This document shows, piece after piece, positions 15,101 to 31,100 of a DNA stretch of 64,000 nucleotides. Every line of letters starts with the position of its first letter. The stretch's first letter is position 1. Position numbers and translations under genes: made by a program. Source of the DNA: Trichoplax sp. H2 (taxonomy: Eukaryota; Placozoa; Uniplacotomia; Trichoplacea); contig NOWV01000073.1 of the NCBI GenBank assembly GCA_003344405.1, positions 1-64,000 of the forward strand, given 5' to 3'. A model generated the notes under the pieces. That model was not told where the DNA came from, did not search any database, and saw only the letters and a list, made by a program, of their open reading frames with translations.

Positions 15101-15938
15101 CGAAAATGCAAAATCTATACTATTTAGTAGGTAATATTGAATGCAAAAATATCCAGATTGAAGTAACATGATGCATTGTGTTACAGTCGTCATTTTTCTT
15201 TCCCACCTAATGTTATAGTAAAGAAAGAAATTTTTAAAGTTTGCTTTAGCTGAATAATCTAATAAGTAATAACCTTAAATATCCCACAAAACAGCATTAA
15301 ATAAATACAATATTTGGTGATATCGCAGGCGACAGTGTAATGATATTGTTACAAATTTCTAATTTTAAGGACAGACTTCAACAACGGTACTTCTCATTTA
15401 TAATTTCATTTGAATTAAGTGCTATTCTATCTATGATGTTACCCAGAGAAATCCAGAGGTGAAAAATATCGTATAATCGAAATAATCAACCCAGTTTTTA
15501 TTTTCTTAGCTTACAATTTCGTACTTATGTTCTACAACAAGGCTTACTTTCTCAAACAGATGTTTGTTTTGAATGAGTCTATGAAATAATTTAATATTTA
15601 ATTTCTTTCGCTATCCAGTATTGTTTTAAAAGAAAAAATAATTTATCATTCAAGCACGTATCTGTCCATTAATTATTTTTTAGCGTAAATTTCGAATTTA
15701 AATATTTACTGACTTCATTTATTAAGGGGTTTCATACGTTATATAGCAGCTTGTGCTAACAATAACGTTTACTGTTTGTTTTCTTTGCATCTTTCTCTTC
15801 AGCCAGATCCTAAATAGATTTAACCTTTTAACTTCATATACATGATTATATTTATTTCTCTCTCCGATAATAACTTTTAAAAGTTTTCAATCATTTTTAA
15901 CCAAATCATGAAGCCGCTGTGTGATCTAAGCTTACTAA
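12119..15938. other. Interval between the two solo LTRs
   Basis: No transposase, reverse transcriptase or other recognisable protein is encoded here. One ATG-started 83-codon frame at 12353-12604 (+) has ordinary A+T-rich composition, no signal peptide and no known motif; I do not call it a gene. The interval looks like host intergenic DNA that happens to lie between two independent insertions. Confidence 0.5.
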
Positions 15939-15943
15939 TGTTA

Positions 15944-16573
15944 TGTGACAGTGTTATGTACTGTATTAGAGTAGAAATATCTATGTTAGGATAATTCTGT
16001 TAGCCTATCCTTATTTAGTTAACTTCTAATTTAGATATACTGTGTTTTAATATAGCACTGACTTTTTATGACAGTGACACTTATGCACATACTGAAATTA
16101 ATAGTTATAATAGGGAATGCAAATCATCTACTTACAGTTCGAATCATTGTGATTGTAATTTACTTATGGTAGATTGTAAATTATCATGGAAATGTTCCGT
16201 GATAGAACATATCGTAATCTGACTATTCTGTATTAGTCATTACATGTTTATGTTCGTAAATACTGTTGTCTGCATTAAGGGAGCAGTAGCTAAAATTAAT
16301 ATCTAATTCAGTAAATGATTCCAATGTTAATTGTATTAACTATGACTCATGAACTATTGAGGAATAGTATATAAATGCAGTATATCGTGTAATAAACAGG
16401 ATTCTCAAACTTAGTGTTTAACGTAAAATACGAGGCGCTTAAGTCTTTGTGTAGTCTGCTAGTAGAGCAAAAGTGCTTGTGATAGTGCAGATATCGTTCC
16501 TTGATACGTGGTTCAAGGAATTGACTTATTGATCGTATATTACGTTATCTTGTTGCAAAGCTGTTTTGTGATA
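15944..16573 (+). mobile_element. Solo LTR B (retrotransposon), plus orientation
   Basis: A 630-bp LTR starting TGTGACAGTG and ending TTTTGTGATA; the terminal CA has mutated to TA. It is flanked by a perfect 5-bp target-site duplication, TGTTA, at 15939-15943 and 16574-16578, different from that of LTR A. TATATAAA lies at 16368-16375 and AATAAA at 16391-16396, giving a U3 of about 450 bp and a U5 of about 180 bp. The sequence is nearly identical to LTR A in reverse complement over its full length. The separate target duplication shows it inserted independently and is not the other end of a foldback transposon. Confidence 0.92.
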
Positions 16574-16578
16574 TGTTA

Positions 16579-19500
16579 TAATTAGATTTTTTCTTTATCG
16601 TTCTAATATGTATGTTTAGGCCCTTTAAACTATAATCTGGGATAGTTAAATAGTTGATGTTCTAATGGATAACATTAAAATCGCTCATAATATCAGATAC
16701 AATTCGTCCTTGCTATTTAAACTAAATAAAAGGAAAAGAAGAGTTTCACTTAAGTGTGGCTTGCAATATTAATTCGAGATGCTGAATATCATTAATTCTA
16801 TAAAAACATTTAGGAAATTTGGGAAAAGATGATTATTAGATTTTTACAGCCTAGCCATGAATTAATATAATGTAAACGAGTACATAATCTTGATTACATC
16901 AATAAATTCGGTTATTGCATTTGCATATAAGATGATAAGGCTTGATGGATTACGAGCGAATGACATTGGAATTCACTTCTTTAATATGATATTCTTCACA
17001 ATGACGCACCGTTCATTTTAAAATAAACTGAAGGTATAAGCTGTTGTGCGTAGCTCAGAATGAAATATGCTAGTATTGCATTATAGTTGCAGTCATTAAA
17101 GGTACAGATTACTCACCTATTAGACTGTTGGTTCGGGTGATTTTGAATATAAATGAAGCAAGAATGATAAAATATACTTCTTTTAATAGCATAGAACCAC
17201 GCTTAGGATTTTAATCTAGCAAATTTAGCATTGCCAACTGCTTTTGAGTCATTATAGCGATCGAAGGGCAGAAATATTTAGATCATACCTTGTATCATCT
17301 AAGCCTTGTTATGAGATGTGACAGCAAGAAGAAGATGCTGTGAAATAAGTTTACCGTTTGCAATAATGATTAATGAAAATTTTCGAGATCACGTCAACAA
17401 TTTTACCCGATTATACCTTACTTCCTGGATAAAATAGCGCATGAATTATATAAAAATAATTAGGATTTCTTACAGGCAAATTAATCCTAATAACCTTTAG
17501 CGGATGATGCATTCTAGTTGCAATAAGTCATGGGCGGTGCATTAATTGATAAATAATAAATGAGATCTTCTTGGAATTTTGTGGACAAGGTAAATTTATT
17601 AAAAAACATGAGAAGGTCATGGAGACAATTTTTAATTTAGCACAGGAGTTGTTGTTCTACTAGTTAGTAAAATCGGAGTTTATATAATATACGCCCTCAT
17701 TATTAAGTTACTAACATAGCTATTTAAATATTAATCAGTAAAGCGATAAATAATTAGAGTTTCACCTGAATTTACCAAAGTTAAGCCAAAAACCAAACTA
17801 TTAAATGGGATCTAATATGTTAAAATGATACTGTAGCAGCATAACTGGGCCAAGCGTAATTCGTTACTGCAACAATTAATTAATATTAAATTTGGTTTAA
17901 TTTTATCTACTTTATTTGGGCATCTCTATATCAATTTATATGAGATTGCAATAGTGTGCATGAATAATAGTAGAGATGAAGTTTATCAGTATTTTGCATT
18001 TCATAATGACTATGATAATCACTTAAGTAATATCTTTAGGTTCCTTTTCTAATCTATTCCATTACCAGCTCATAACGTTATCTATGGCAGGGACAAGTAT
18101 GTGGTACAGACTGTAATTATTTTGCATTCAGTATTCTGAATTATCAAAATGTTATTAATACTAATATTGAACTAATCATTTGCCGTTGCTAAACAACGTC
18201 CCAAATAGGTTCAACAATAAATCATTGCAAATCTAAATGACCCTCGTACTAGGTTATGTCAATATGGTAATTAATCCTTAAAGATCTAGTCAAAGGTGAA
18301 TAGCAAGAAAATGCATATCAATCCTCTTTACTAAAATCACATTTTGAAATAAAATTACGTTAATATTCGTTTGTAATAACAATAGCATAGTAACAACGTT
18401 ACAATACATTGCTGAGCTACCAAATACTTTCCAGTTACTACATACTTAATCTTTTAGTAACTGTTAAGGAAAATTTAGATTGTTCCTCAGTTAATATTCG
18501 ACTCTGTTAATATTTCATTTATTACCATCTATTCATACACTGTATAATACTTACTGATTGTATTTAATATTGAAATTATATTGCTATCGAAAATCACCAC
18601 GTAATATTTATTCAGATGTAATCTCTTATTACCAAGAAAGATAACTGACAATGTGACTTTGATCACTATTTAAGCTCCGTCCAGATTAAATTTGATAACA
18701 ATTTGTACGTAATTACTTCTAATTTGTGTCTTTTACATGAATTAATTATATCTATTCTGTATTGTAAATGATCCTGTAACCATTTGAAAACAGATGCTAT
18801 CCATTTATTTGTAATAAGGAAGTAACACTTTCAGTAATAGATTCAACCTACGTAATTTATCATTTAAAACACAGCTATTGCCCTTATTTCTGTGTTCAGA
18901 TACTAACTTATTTATTAATTTATCCGTATAGTGCAACCAAGACTTGATAAGATATGATACCAAGCAGTTTTAACTCATGCAATTTAATGATTAGTAAAAT
19001 CTTCCTTTTGCTACTATATCTATTTTTATTGTATACTATATTAAGTATTATAGGCTGCTCCCATAATTATAAATTTACCAGTCGATTCTTTATTTTATTT
19101 TAAATATCATTTCGGATAACTATACGGTACTTTAGTATTTGGAAAGTATTTTTGTATTGATGGATCTTTAGTATTCTATGTTATATTTCAAAATAAATAT
19201 TAACATATGGAAATAATAAAAATTCTGCAAATAGCTTTAAAATTTCTTAGCACTAAATGTAGTTGTGAATTTCACAATAATTTTATTAAAAATCATCATT
19301 CAAAGGTAAATAAACCGCCATTATACGACAAGTAATATATCAGACTTTCTACATTTAAATCCCGTTCATATTTAGCAACCGACATAATTCCTTATTTTTA
19401 GAAAATTGAGGTAACATCAACTTATACATGCATGATTCAGAAAATCCTGGTTCAGATCACGTTCGTAACACTATATTACAATCTTTGACTGTTAAATATC

Positions 19501-20180
19501 ATGTAAAAATGTCATAAATTATATATCGTGATTAATGCATTAATTGTAAAATGCTTAGTAATCGAACAAATGGCAATGATGTCGAAGTTCTTGATTATGG
19601 ATTTGATAAATAATGGAAGTCAGACAATATGGCAACAAATTCTAGTATTGATTAAAATTGGCAACTGTAATTTAATTATGTATGGTGAAATCAAATAAAA
19701 GTCAAATGAAATTGATATTTTCAAAAAACAAATATCCAGCTTAAATGTTGTAATACTTGCGGAATAAGCAATCGAGATGCATGCGTATTATAGTGCGATC
19801 TTTTTATATACGATTAAACATTGTATAACTACAACTCCGATCAAAGATAGACTGTACTGTATAAATGCAACTGCTTGTAGAATATATAACACTATTTGGG
19901 CTAAAATAACACGCTAAAATAAAAACGATGTGAATAATCTAATTTGTTAAATATTAATACGAAATTATTCGTATAGCAGAAACAAATTCCTTCTAGCATT
20001 GTAATTGATCCTCTAGACAATATAACTAATCATTAGCTATAATTATGACTTATGTATTGCTATTATTATTTAACATATCCATACGTGCTAATTAAAAAGT
20101 AATGATCAATCTGTATTCAATATTAATCAGGCCCTATCTTAAACATAATCAATTATTTATTCAATTATCGATGTAATCTT
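16579..20180. other. Gene-free stretch
   Basis: I see no gene, RNA or mobile element that can be supported. The DNA is A+T-rich without long open frames. Confidence 0.45.
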
Positions 20181-20188
20181 ATATATAG
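20181..20188 (+). promoter_or_regulatory. TATA box of cystine-knot-like gene 2
   Basis: ATATATAG at 20181-20188, about 165 nt upstream of the ATG at 20351. Transcription would begin near 20211 and give a 5' leader of about 140 nt. Confidence 0.5.
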
Positions 20189-20350
20189 AAGTGAAGTTAG
20201 ATAGAAGAAGTTGGTGCTATCATTTGATAACTGTGGAAGTGCTAGACAACACAACCTTTCAACTACCAACTGCTCCGTCTTGCTTTGGTTGCGTTTTAAA
20301 ATTCAAAACTTTTCAATTTTTCCGATCTCATCAACTACTCCCAAGACAAC

Positions 20351-20608
20351 ATGAAATCTTTTTCTGCTCGATGCACCGTTTGGATCTTGGTATTTGCTTT
20401 ATTTGCTGTGGCAGCTATTGAAGCTAGAAATGTTAAGCGAGCTGACGAATGGTACAGAGAAGCTGCTTTACCTAGAGGTTGTCCTCGCTTTTGCCAAGAT
20501 CACGGTGATTGTTGCACTGGATATGAATGCTGGAGATTTCCTGCAAGATGTATTCCTCCTAGACCTGGTCAGTTTGGCTATTGCTTCCCTGAACAAATTC
20601 AATGCTAA
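20351..20608 (+). CDS. Small secreted eight-cysteine (cystine-knot-like) protein 2
   Basis: Single-exon gene for an 85-aa protein. An N-terminal signal peptide (about residues 1-25) is followed by a dibasic site (VKR, about 28-30), a DEWY spacer and a domain with cysteine spacing C-x3-C-x5-CC-x4-C-x6-C-x10-C-x6-C ending at the last residue. It shares with the protein at 6392-6643 the order signal peptide, basic site, DEWY, RGC, the CC pair, a C-x6-C-IPP stretch and a PEQ-x-QC end, so the two are paralogues. The basic site followed by an acidic/aromatic spacer suggests processing by a furin-type protease before secretion (inference). A polyadenylation signal lies at 20926-20931. Overlapping open frames on both strands are shadows. 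Function is unknown. Confidence 0.85.
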   Translation: MKSFSARCTVWILVFALFAVAAIEARNVKRADEWYREAALPRGCPRFCQDHGDCCTGYECWRFPARCIPPRPGQFGYCFPEQIQC

Positions 20609-22859
20609 TCGTTCCATGTACAGCAAGATTGCCGTCTCATTGGAGACAAGTTTACTAGCTGAATGGGACATTAGTACCAAAATGATCTGTTAGGATGAAT
20701 AGGACATCATTTAATATTAACTAAAATAGAGGTCTTCCATTGCTTAGACAACTGTGACCATTGTAGTTTTACCTCTTAGCCTAGAATAGTCCAGGTCTAT
20801 GCAATATTATGTAGATAAATTGTTGGAGAGTTCTAGCTTGGCTATTAAATTCCTAATATGTAAGCGTTAGATTAAATTTAAAATCAATGTTACATTGGAT
20901 TCTAATATAAAGCAGCCAACGATTAAATAAAACAAACATTAAGTCAGCTTTATCATTGCAATAATATGATTACTGATCTTAATCGTCATAACAAAAATGA
21001 TGTCATATTATGATAAACTTTCGGTGATTATCAGTACCTATATACCAATAATCTGTGTGCGAAATAGGTAAACTGTACATCTGGAGATGGATAGTTGATT
21101 TATTTGCCTCCATTTAAAATTCTATATAGCTGATAAAGTAGCTAATTGCATGTCAGGTTGAGAATTTCACCTTTGTAGTATTTAATTTTTTTGCTGCTAG
21201 AAATGGGTAGAGAAATACATGTACACTAATTCGCTTCTACTGAGACACTTTAAAAGATCAGTTTGAACGATTCTATTGCAATTTTAAGGCGAATACGCAT
21301 AAGATGATATATACTGTATTAATACTGTATTAGTTTGGCGTACTCCTATCTAATTTTGAGATAATGTATTTCATCTAAAAAGTAAGAACACTAACTACAA
21401 TTACTATAATTACAGATTTGATCGAAATAAAATCTAACAGTCGATTCAAATACATTCTGTAAAGGTTCAAGGGTCATCTAAGATTACAGGATCCTTTTCG
21501 GAGTTAGGTATGAACAGTTAGCCCTACATAATGATGAACAGGGGGTATCTTACCTGAAGCTCATATTCTAATTTCATGCGAAAATAAAGTAAGATATATA
21601 ATTATGTATGAATACCTTTTAGTAAACAATATGAAACGAAAGTATAATCGTAAGAATGGATTAATATACCTTTCCGATGGTCATTTTTACCCTACATAGT
21701 TAATTTGTTTTACGTCAGCTGTATGTGACGTATCGTAGAGTGATAGCAATTCTCTTCATCATCCCATCAATTATATTATCATGTGGCATAAAAACGAAAT
21801 GTTGCCTTAACATTTACATCAGTCAAATTTATTAGTGTTAACATTTATCTGAATCAAACAAATACTTGAAAGGCAGAAAATTTTTACTCAATTATACATA
21901 TAATTATCAGCAGAATCTCCATTATACGGTATTCCTACTGTTAACGTACTATACATAAGTTTATTATAGGAGTTTGCTAATGGGGTGTGCTTTATTTCTG
22001 AAATATTTAAATTACTTTTTAGAATTGATTTATCTTAGATCAACGAATGAGCTCAAACAATTATAATTAAAATGGTTTGTACGTACGTAGATATATAACT
22101 ATAGTCCAAGGATTGCTAATAATTTCTTGTCCATTTTACACAACAGTGTATATTTTAAAACAAGTTGGCATTACTCACGAGTAATTGCGATGGATAGAAA
22201 TAGCAAAAATGCCACTCCGAGCGACCAAATAGTTTCCCCCGGGGTACAAACTACTGATCCAGTAATGTAAAATAGATTGAAAACTTTAAAAATATATGAT
22301 TATGTTAAAGACTAATTTTGTGAGTGGATTTTTACTGTGTGAGGTTGGAATTACAAACAACTTAAATCACCTTAAGTAAAGATTTAATATTCAACAAATT
22401 TATAAGTTTACAATGTTTTTGCCAAGAGCTAAAATTCTAAACAGTATTCATCAATTTATATCAACGCGTTACAAGCATATCCGATCTTTCTGTATATCTT
22501 TAAATTTCTAATCAATGCAGTATGCATGCACAGAGTCTTAGTATAATAAAACCATGTTGGTTTTAAAACGAGATAATAAAGTTTACTAAACTAGTTCAAG
22601 AAAACACCTATTGCGAATTAGGTATACGCATAGTGGCATCTAAAAGAGACGTCGCAAGTAGATCAGCTACTTTTTAAGCAGCATACACTAATTAAGAGCT
22701 TAATATTATCCAACTTCGCTAAATAAAGCTAACGAGTCATACATTCACTCAGCGAACTTTATACACTAATACTAATCAATTTAATAAAGTAATAGTTAAG
22801 GAATTATCTGTACAGTATGAATTAATTTCATTCTCGCATTTAACATCAAGATGAACTAA
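20609..22859. other. 3' region of cystine-knot-like gene 2 and unassigned DNA
   Basis: Contains the AATAAA of the upstream gene at 20926-20931. One possible orphan exon lies on the minus strand at about 22278-22179: about 40 open codons with a C-T-P-G stretch and a hydrophobic, membrane-like run, ending at a good donor (GTGAGT, starting at 22178). I could not link it to other exons or name it. An ATTAAA on the minus strand (22785-22780) probably serves the MAPK7 gene. Confidence 0.3.
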
Positions 22860-26650
<3,791 letters not shown>

Positions 26651-26728
26651 TTACATTGAGTCGTAGCGGATTTGCAACGCACTTGGCCTCGATCGATCGT
26701 CTATTGGTATTCGCCTTGATGAATCCTC

Positions 26729-26965
26729 TTATACTTGTCTAGTCCCTTTCGCTTTGGTATCAATACGCGTAGGGTCTGCGATCAAAGGCAACAGAATTTC
26801 AATTAATTCACTAGTATACAAAGCGAAACCTGCCTGTATCAAGGTATCTTGAGATCCAGTAACGATGAAGATGGTGGAAAAGGCGTAGATTAAGGTAGTT
26901 GCACGACGAATAAAATTGAGAAGAAAAAATGGATTCACTAGACGATCATCCAAGCCTACAAGCAA
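26729..26965 (-). CDS. Unassigned open frame upstream of MAPK7
   Basis: An open frame of about 75 codons on the same strand as MAPK7, stopping 88 bp before its ATG. It lacks an ATG, but possible acceptor sites (TAG at its 5' side) could make it a terminal exon. The encoded stretch has coding-like codon choice and hydrophobic segments (TTLIYAFSTIFIVTG, ELIEILLPLIADP). It could be the last exon of an upstream gene, a skipped 5' exon of MAPK7 (a GTATAAG donor-like site precedes its stop), or chance. I recognise no family. Confidence 0.22.
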   Translation of the reverse strand: MLVGLDDRLVNPFFLLNFIRRATTLIYAFSTIFIVTGSQDTLIQAGFALYTSELIEILLPLIADPTRIDTKAKGTRQV

Positions 26966-27000
26966 CCAAATCTGTACAAGATCAGTTCTGCCGACAGTAC

Positions 27001-27146
27001 GGTACCGTCCGGGTATTCTGCCGTACTGTACCGTACAGTGTACAGTGGTGCATGTATCGAAGTATACTGTACACTGTACACTGTACTACACCAGGTACCG
27101 GTCTGGTCTGGTCTGGTCCGGACTCGACCCTGCAGAATACGGTACC
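27001..27146. repeat. Imperfect foldback with 15-bp inner arms
   Basis: Inner arms are perfect: GTACAGTGTACAGTG (27033-27047) and its reverse complement (27072-27086) around a 24-nt loop. Outer arms also pair: GGTACCGT...ATTCTGC (27001-27021, with a 6-nt insertion) against GCAGAATACGGTACC (27132-27146). Between them lies a short GTCTG tandem run (about 27100-27117). The sequence could form a long hairpin or cruciform. It may be a small foldback element or an RNA hairpin; nothing here decides which. Confidence 0.7.
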
Positions 27147-27300
27147 ATAGAAGCAGACTGTTGTAATCTTTTTCCAAATTCATCATAATGTCACTGCGCG
27201 TTACTGCCCGTATGTCATTTATTTGCAACGACAGAAATAGAAGTATCTTGTCTAGTGTTGATCTTATCACTCAGAGGCAAAAAAGACGTGTTATATCACA

Positions 27301-27331
27301 GACTTCTACATCTCTTGGAGATGTAGAAGTC
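27301..27331. repeat. Perfect 14-bp hairpin, 3-nt loop
   Basis: GACTTCTACATCTC, then TTG, then the exact reverse complement. It lies in the MAPK7/phospholipase divergent region. There is no run of T after it that would suggest a bacterial-type terminator, and none is expected in an animal genome. Confidence 0.75.
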
Positions 27332-27535
27332 CATGATAATGTAGGCGGTCATGTAATATGTTGAAACTAGTCGAAAGTACCGTGCAGGCTACTGCAATCA
27401 AACACGGTACGGAGATAATTCAGCATCCGCTAGTACAGTACAGTACTGTACCCTATTAAACGGTGTTACATTTTTACTGAATATGACTGGAAGCAGCTGG
27501 ATGACAATTGTAGACAGTATAATGTGTCGTTTCCG

Positions 27536-27561
27536 ATAGCCATTTCAATTGAAATGGCTAT
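27536..27561. repeat. Perfect 26-bp palindrome
   Basis: Reads ATAGCCATTTCAA followed directly by its reverse complement, with no loop. It could be a dimeric protein-binding site or a cruciform-prone sequence. Confidence 0.75.
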
Positions 27562-27621
27562 AAAAATAATAATAATCGGCTCGCATATTTTGACCGAACT
27601 GAATGAGCCATTTCCTGTCTC

Positions 27622-27680
27622 TACAGTGTACAGTGTACATCACTGTACAGTGTACAGTGTACAGTACAGTACTGTGCTGT
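27622..27680. repeat. TACAGTG short tandem cluster
   Basis: Two, then three, tandem TACAGTG units separated by TACATCAC and followed by TACAGTACAGTACTGTG. It is self-complementary in part and repeats the word found in the foldback at 27001-27146. Confidence 0.7.
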
Positions 27681-28178
27681 AATGTGGTGTCATCAAGACG
27701 GATGTCACTCGCAGGAGGCCATACGTAGCAATAGGTAGCATCACTTTTTGGACGGACAGACGCTTTTGGCCCCATCTCATCAAAATACTGTGCCAAACAC
27801 CTCGTCATGACGGTATTTTAGTATGGAGACGACCGATTTTAAATTGATGGATTTTTACTCAATTAAGTAATAGAACGTTGAATCTGTATCTGTTACAAAG
27901 TTCTGCTTGGAAACAGGTCGATAAGATCGTCAATGTGATTTCCATTAGTACCTGCGATTTAGAAAACAGACATGGAAGCTGCATACTAACTAGTCATTTT
28001 TCGATATTGACGGTCTCATCCGGTCTGAAAAATCCGTCTGTCCATTCACGTCTGTCCGCGCTCGTAGGAGCCAGTCATTGTCACATGACTATCGAGTGTC
28101 ATCAGTGTCAGGTCTAGTCATCACCACCGCAACAGTTTCTATTCCCCAGTCTTAAGTGGAAAATTCTCGCCAATCAAC

Positions 28179-31100
28179 ATGGCGCAGTGTGGCAAATTTT
28201 TAATTTACTTTTCCATCTTCATCATCACTTTGGCGACATTGTGCTCTTGTCAAAGCGGTAGCGTTATCTATAAAGATGGCTTGTATACTTTTTCAAAAGG
28301 AATCAATAAAAGAGCGGCTAGTTATGGTACATTTACGGACAAAATTGCAAGTAGTGGGTAAGCATAATCAAATATCCATGGTTGCCATTTGTATTCAACA
28401 AGAGCTAAAGAGTTTCTCGATGGAAAATACTGTAAAGCATACCGCTACTAAAGTAGTATACAATTGAATAATATCTTACTTTTCATTGGATGCCGGCGTT
28501 ATTTCCATGTAGATTATACTTGGTCTATCCTGTAGATTTAGATGACTAGTATTAAAGTCAACTTAATTTGTAGTGTTGAGATAGATTGCATTAAATACGT
28601 TACCCATCTCGGTAGTTCCCATTTGCCACGACTGTAGTGTTCAAATGTTATAAAGCAATCGAAGGACTGTAAACATTCAATCATAGTATAGCGCACTACT
28701 ACCAAGCTAAGCAACAAAATAAATAACGTATACTTGCTCAAGTGTTCCCATTGGTGCTAAATTACGATTGTCAAGCGCAGCTACTCAAGTTAGTGAAGTA
28801 CTGTAGAACAGCGAATGATAGTGACTTAATATTACTTTTCATGTTACGTCAGCCTAATAGTCATCATCTTACGTACAGATCTTCAATTATCCTACAAAAC
28901 AGGAATTGCAGTTTAGTAGTCCCTACAATAAAAAAAGATTATAACGTATACTCACCTATATTACGGTAGTATTATTAAATGCTATCAAGCAGAGCTACTA
29001 AAGTACTGCAGGGATTCAGCTATACAGGACTGTGCTGTCATGACAATCATATCCGACAGCAAGTGGGAGTTACTTTTCAAATTTTACTTTTTTACATTCT
29101 GTCAGTGTCATAATAGACATACATAACAATCTTCAAATGCCCTACGAAGCAAGAACTCAACTACAGTAGCCCCTATAATGAAATACATTATTGTGTATAC
29201 TCCTCTGCAGTGTTTCTATTTCGTATTCATTGCTGTAAAGCAAAGACGTTGAAGTAATGCAGAATTCGGTCATGCTGTCATGACTACAATATCCAACTGC
29301 TAGCAAACGAAAGTTACTTTAACTTTACTCTTTATGCTCTTTTAACGCCATCATAGTTATATATAACTATCTTCAAATGTACTACAAAAATAGCAACTTC
29401 AGTACTGTACAGCACGGCAATGATAACAGTAATCAACAGCGAACAAGAGTTACTTTTATAATGTACTTTTCAGGTTATGCCAACATCATAATAGTACTAC
29501 TCAACGATCTTTAAATGTACGACAAAACAGCAACTGAAATACTATAGCACTAAAAAATACGTTATGACGTATACTTGCCTGTATTAGTCTATTTAATGCT
29601 GCACAGTACAGCGATGAAGTAGTACAAAATTCAGTCATACTGCAATGATAACAATTTCCTACGGTATCGAGGAGTTACTTTTTAATTTTACTTGCCATGT
29701 TTTGTAAGCGCAATAGTAATACCTAACAATCTTCAAATGTCCTACAAAATACCAAATTCTTCCAGTACAGTAGTCTGCAATGAATACGTTAATGAATGAA
29801 CGCGTTTACTCGCGCAGTATTGCATATTACAATCAATCACCGTTCGTTATACGTTATTTAAGTTATATGGTCCTTGCATATTCAATTCGAGCCGAAAGCA
29901 TTCATGCCTCGTTTTGCTATTTTAGAGATTATAACGTGTTGTAATCTACTTATAACATGAAATATGTTTGAGTAAAATTGAATGATAACAATACGTAATT
30001 GCTGAATGAATGCATTTTCATATCTTTCAATACGATCTACTGCAACTGCTATACCTAGATGGACATACCTAGATGTCCATACTAATCCGCAAGACGACGA
30101 CTTCATAACAGCTTATGCTGCTGGCTATGTCGAAGGCATTTTAACCGCAAAGTATATCTATATGCATTGGAAAAATACTGTAGGTGATTATTGCAAACAA
30201 AAATCAATTTATTGTCAGAAATTGAAAAGTTTTATTATGAAAAATAATCAATGGATGGCAACACAAATCAAGCATAGGCCACATTCCATTTATTGGTACC
30301 ATGTGAGTTATAATCGGATAATATTCTTAGTATAAATAACTAATTGTTAGCATTAAGGACGAGTTGGATTTGTTCTTACAGTCCAACTATAGCAATGGTA
30401 TTCGCTATTATATTGCATCACCGTAATTCAAAATAAAATTCTCTACTATACTGTCTAGTTAAATAGTTGTATGTTTTGGTATCGTAGATCAACCTAACGC
30501 TTATACAACAAAAAGGTTTGCGAGATGGATATCATAAAGCCATGCCTCATAAACCGATTGACGAATTTTCATTCTTGTAAGTAGACCAGACTCTTTTTAT
30601 GTCAATCCTTTGTAGAGAGTTCGCTAATATGACAGTCAAACAAAAATAGAATTAAGGACGTAGCGTCAGATTAAAAATGATACGGAAAATATTTGATACG
30701 TTTTCAGATTAATTGAACTTAGCGGAGATCTGGAATCGCTAGAAACTGCACTAAAGGATGAAGATACTCATCATGTACTTGGTAGTGGATCGTGTTCGGC
30801 CTTCATAAAAGTCCTACCCGACAACAGAGATTTATACTTTGCACATGATACATGGACTGGCTACCAAACCATGCTTAGAATATATAAATATTACGAGCTC
30901 AACTTCAGTATGCTGCCAAAAACCAATGGTAACTTGCAATATTAGCAATAAACTAAATTTAGTATGTGAGCGCTAAGCGATCAATGTGATTTTGCGTTTT
31001 AGTTACTGTTCCTGGAACGCGAATTTCTTTCTCATCATATCCTGGCACAATTTTAAGCGGGGACGATTACTACCTTATTGGTTCTGGTTTGGTAGGTCTT

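Noticed and set aside
11481-16573. A 5.1-kb foldback DNA transposon with 630-bp terminal inverted repeats
   Set aside because: Each arm has TG...CA-type LTR ends, an internal TATA and AATAAA, and its own different 5-bp target duplication (AGTAG and TGTTA). They are two separate solo LTRs.
6392-20608. A large inverted duplication carrying both the cystine-knot-like genes and the LTRs
   Set aside because: The symmetry centres of the gene pair and the LTR pair differ by about 500 bp, the intervening sequences show no similarity, and the LTRs have different target duplications.
22179-22278. An exon of a membrane protein on the minus strand
   Set aside because: Open with a good GTGAGT donor, but I could not find a start, an acceptor with a pyrimidine tract, or partner exons; not called.
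26916-27808. Several overlapping short proteins across the GTAC-rich region
   Set aside because: The frames run through simple repeats and foldbacks on both strands; their translations are low-complexity reflections of the repeats.
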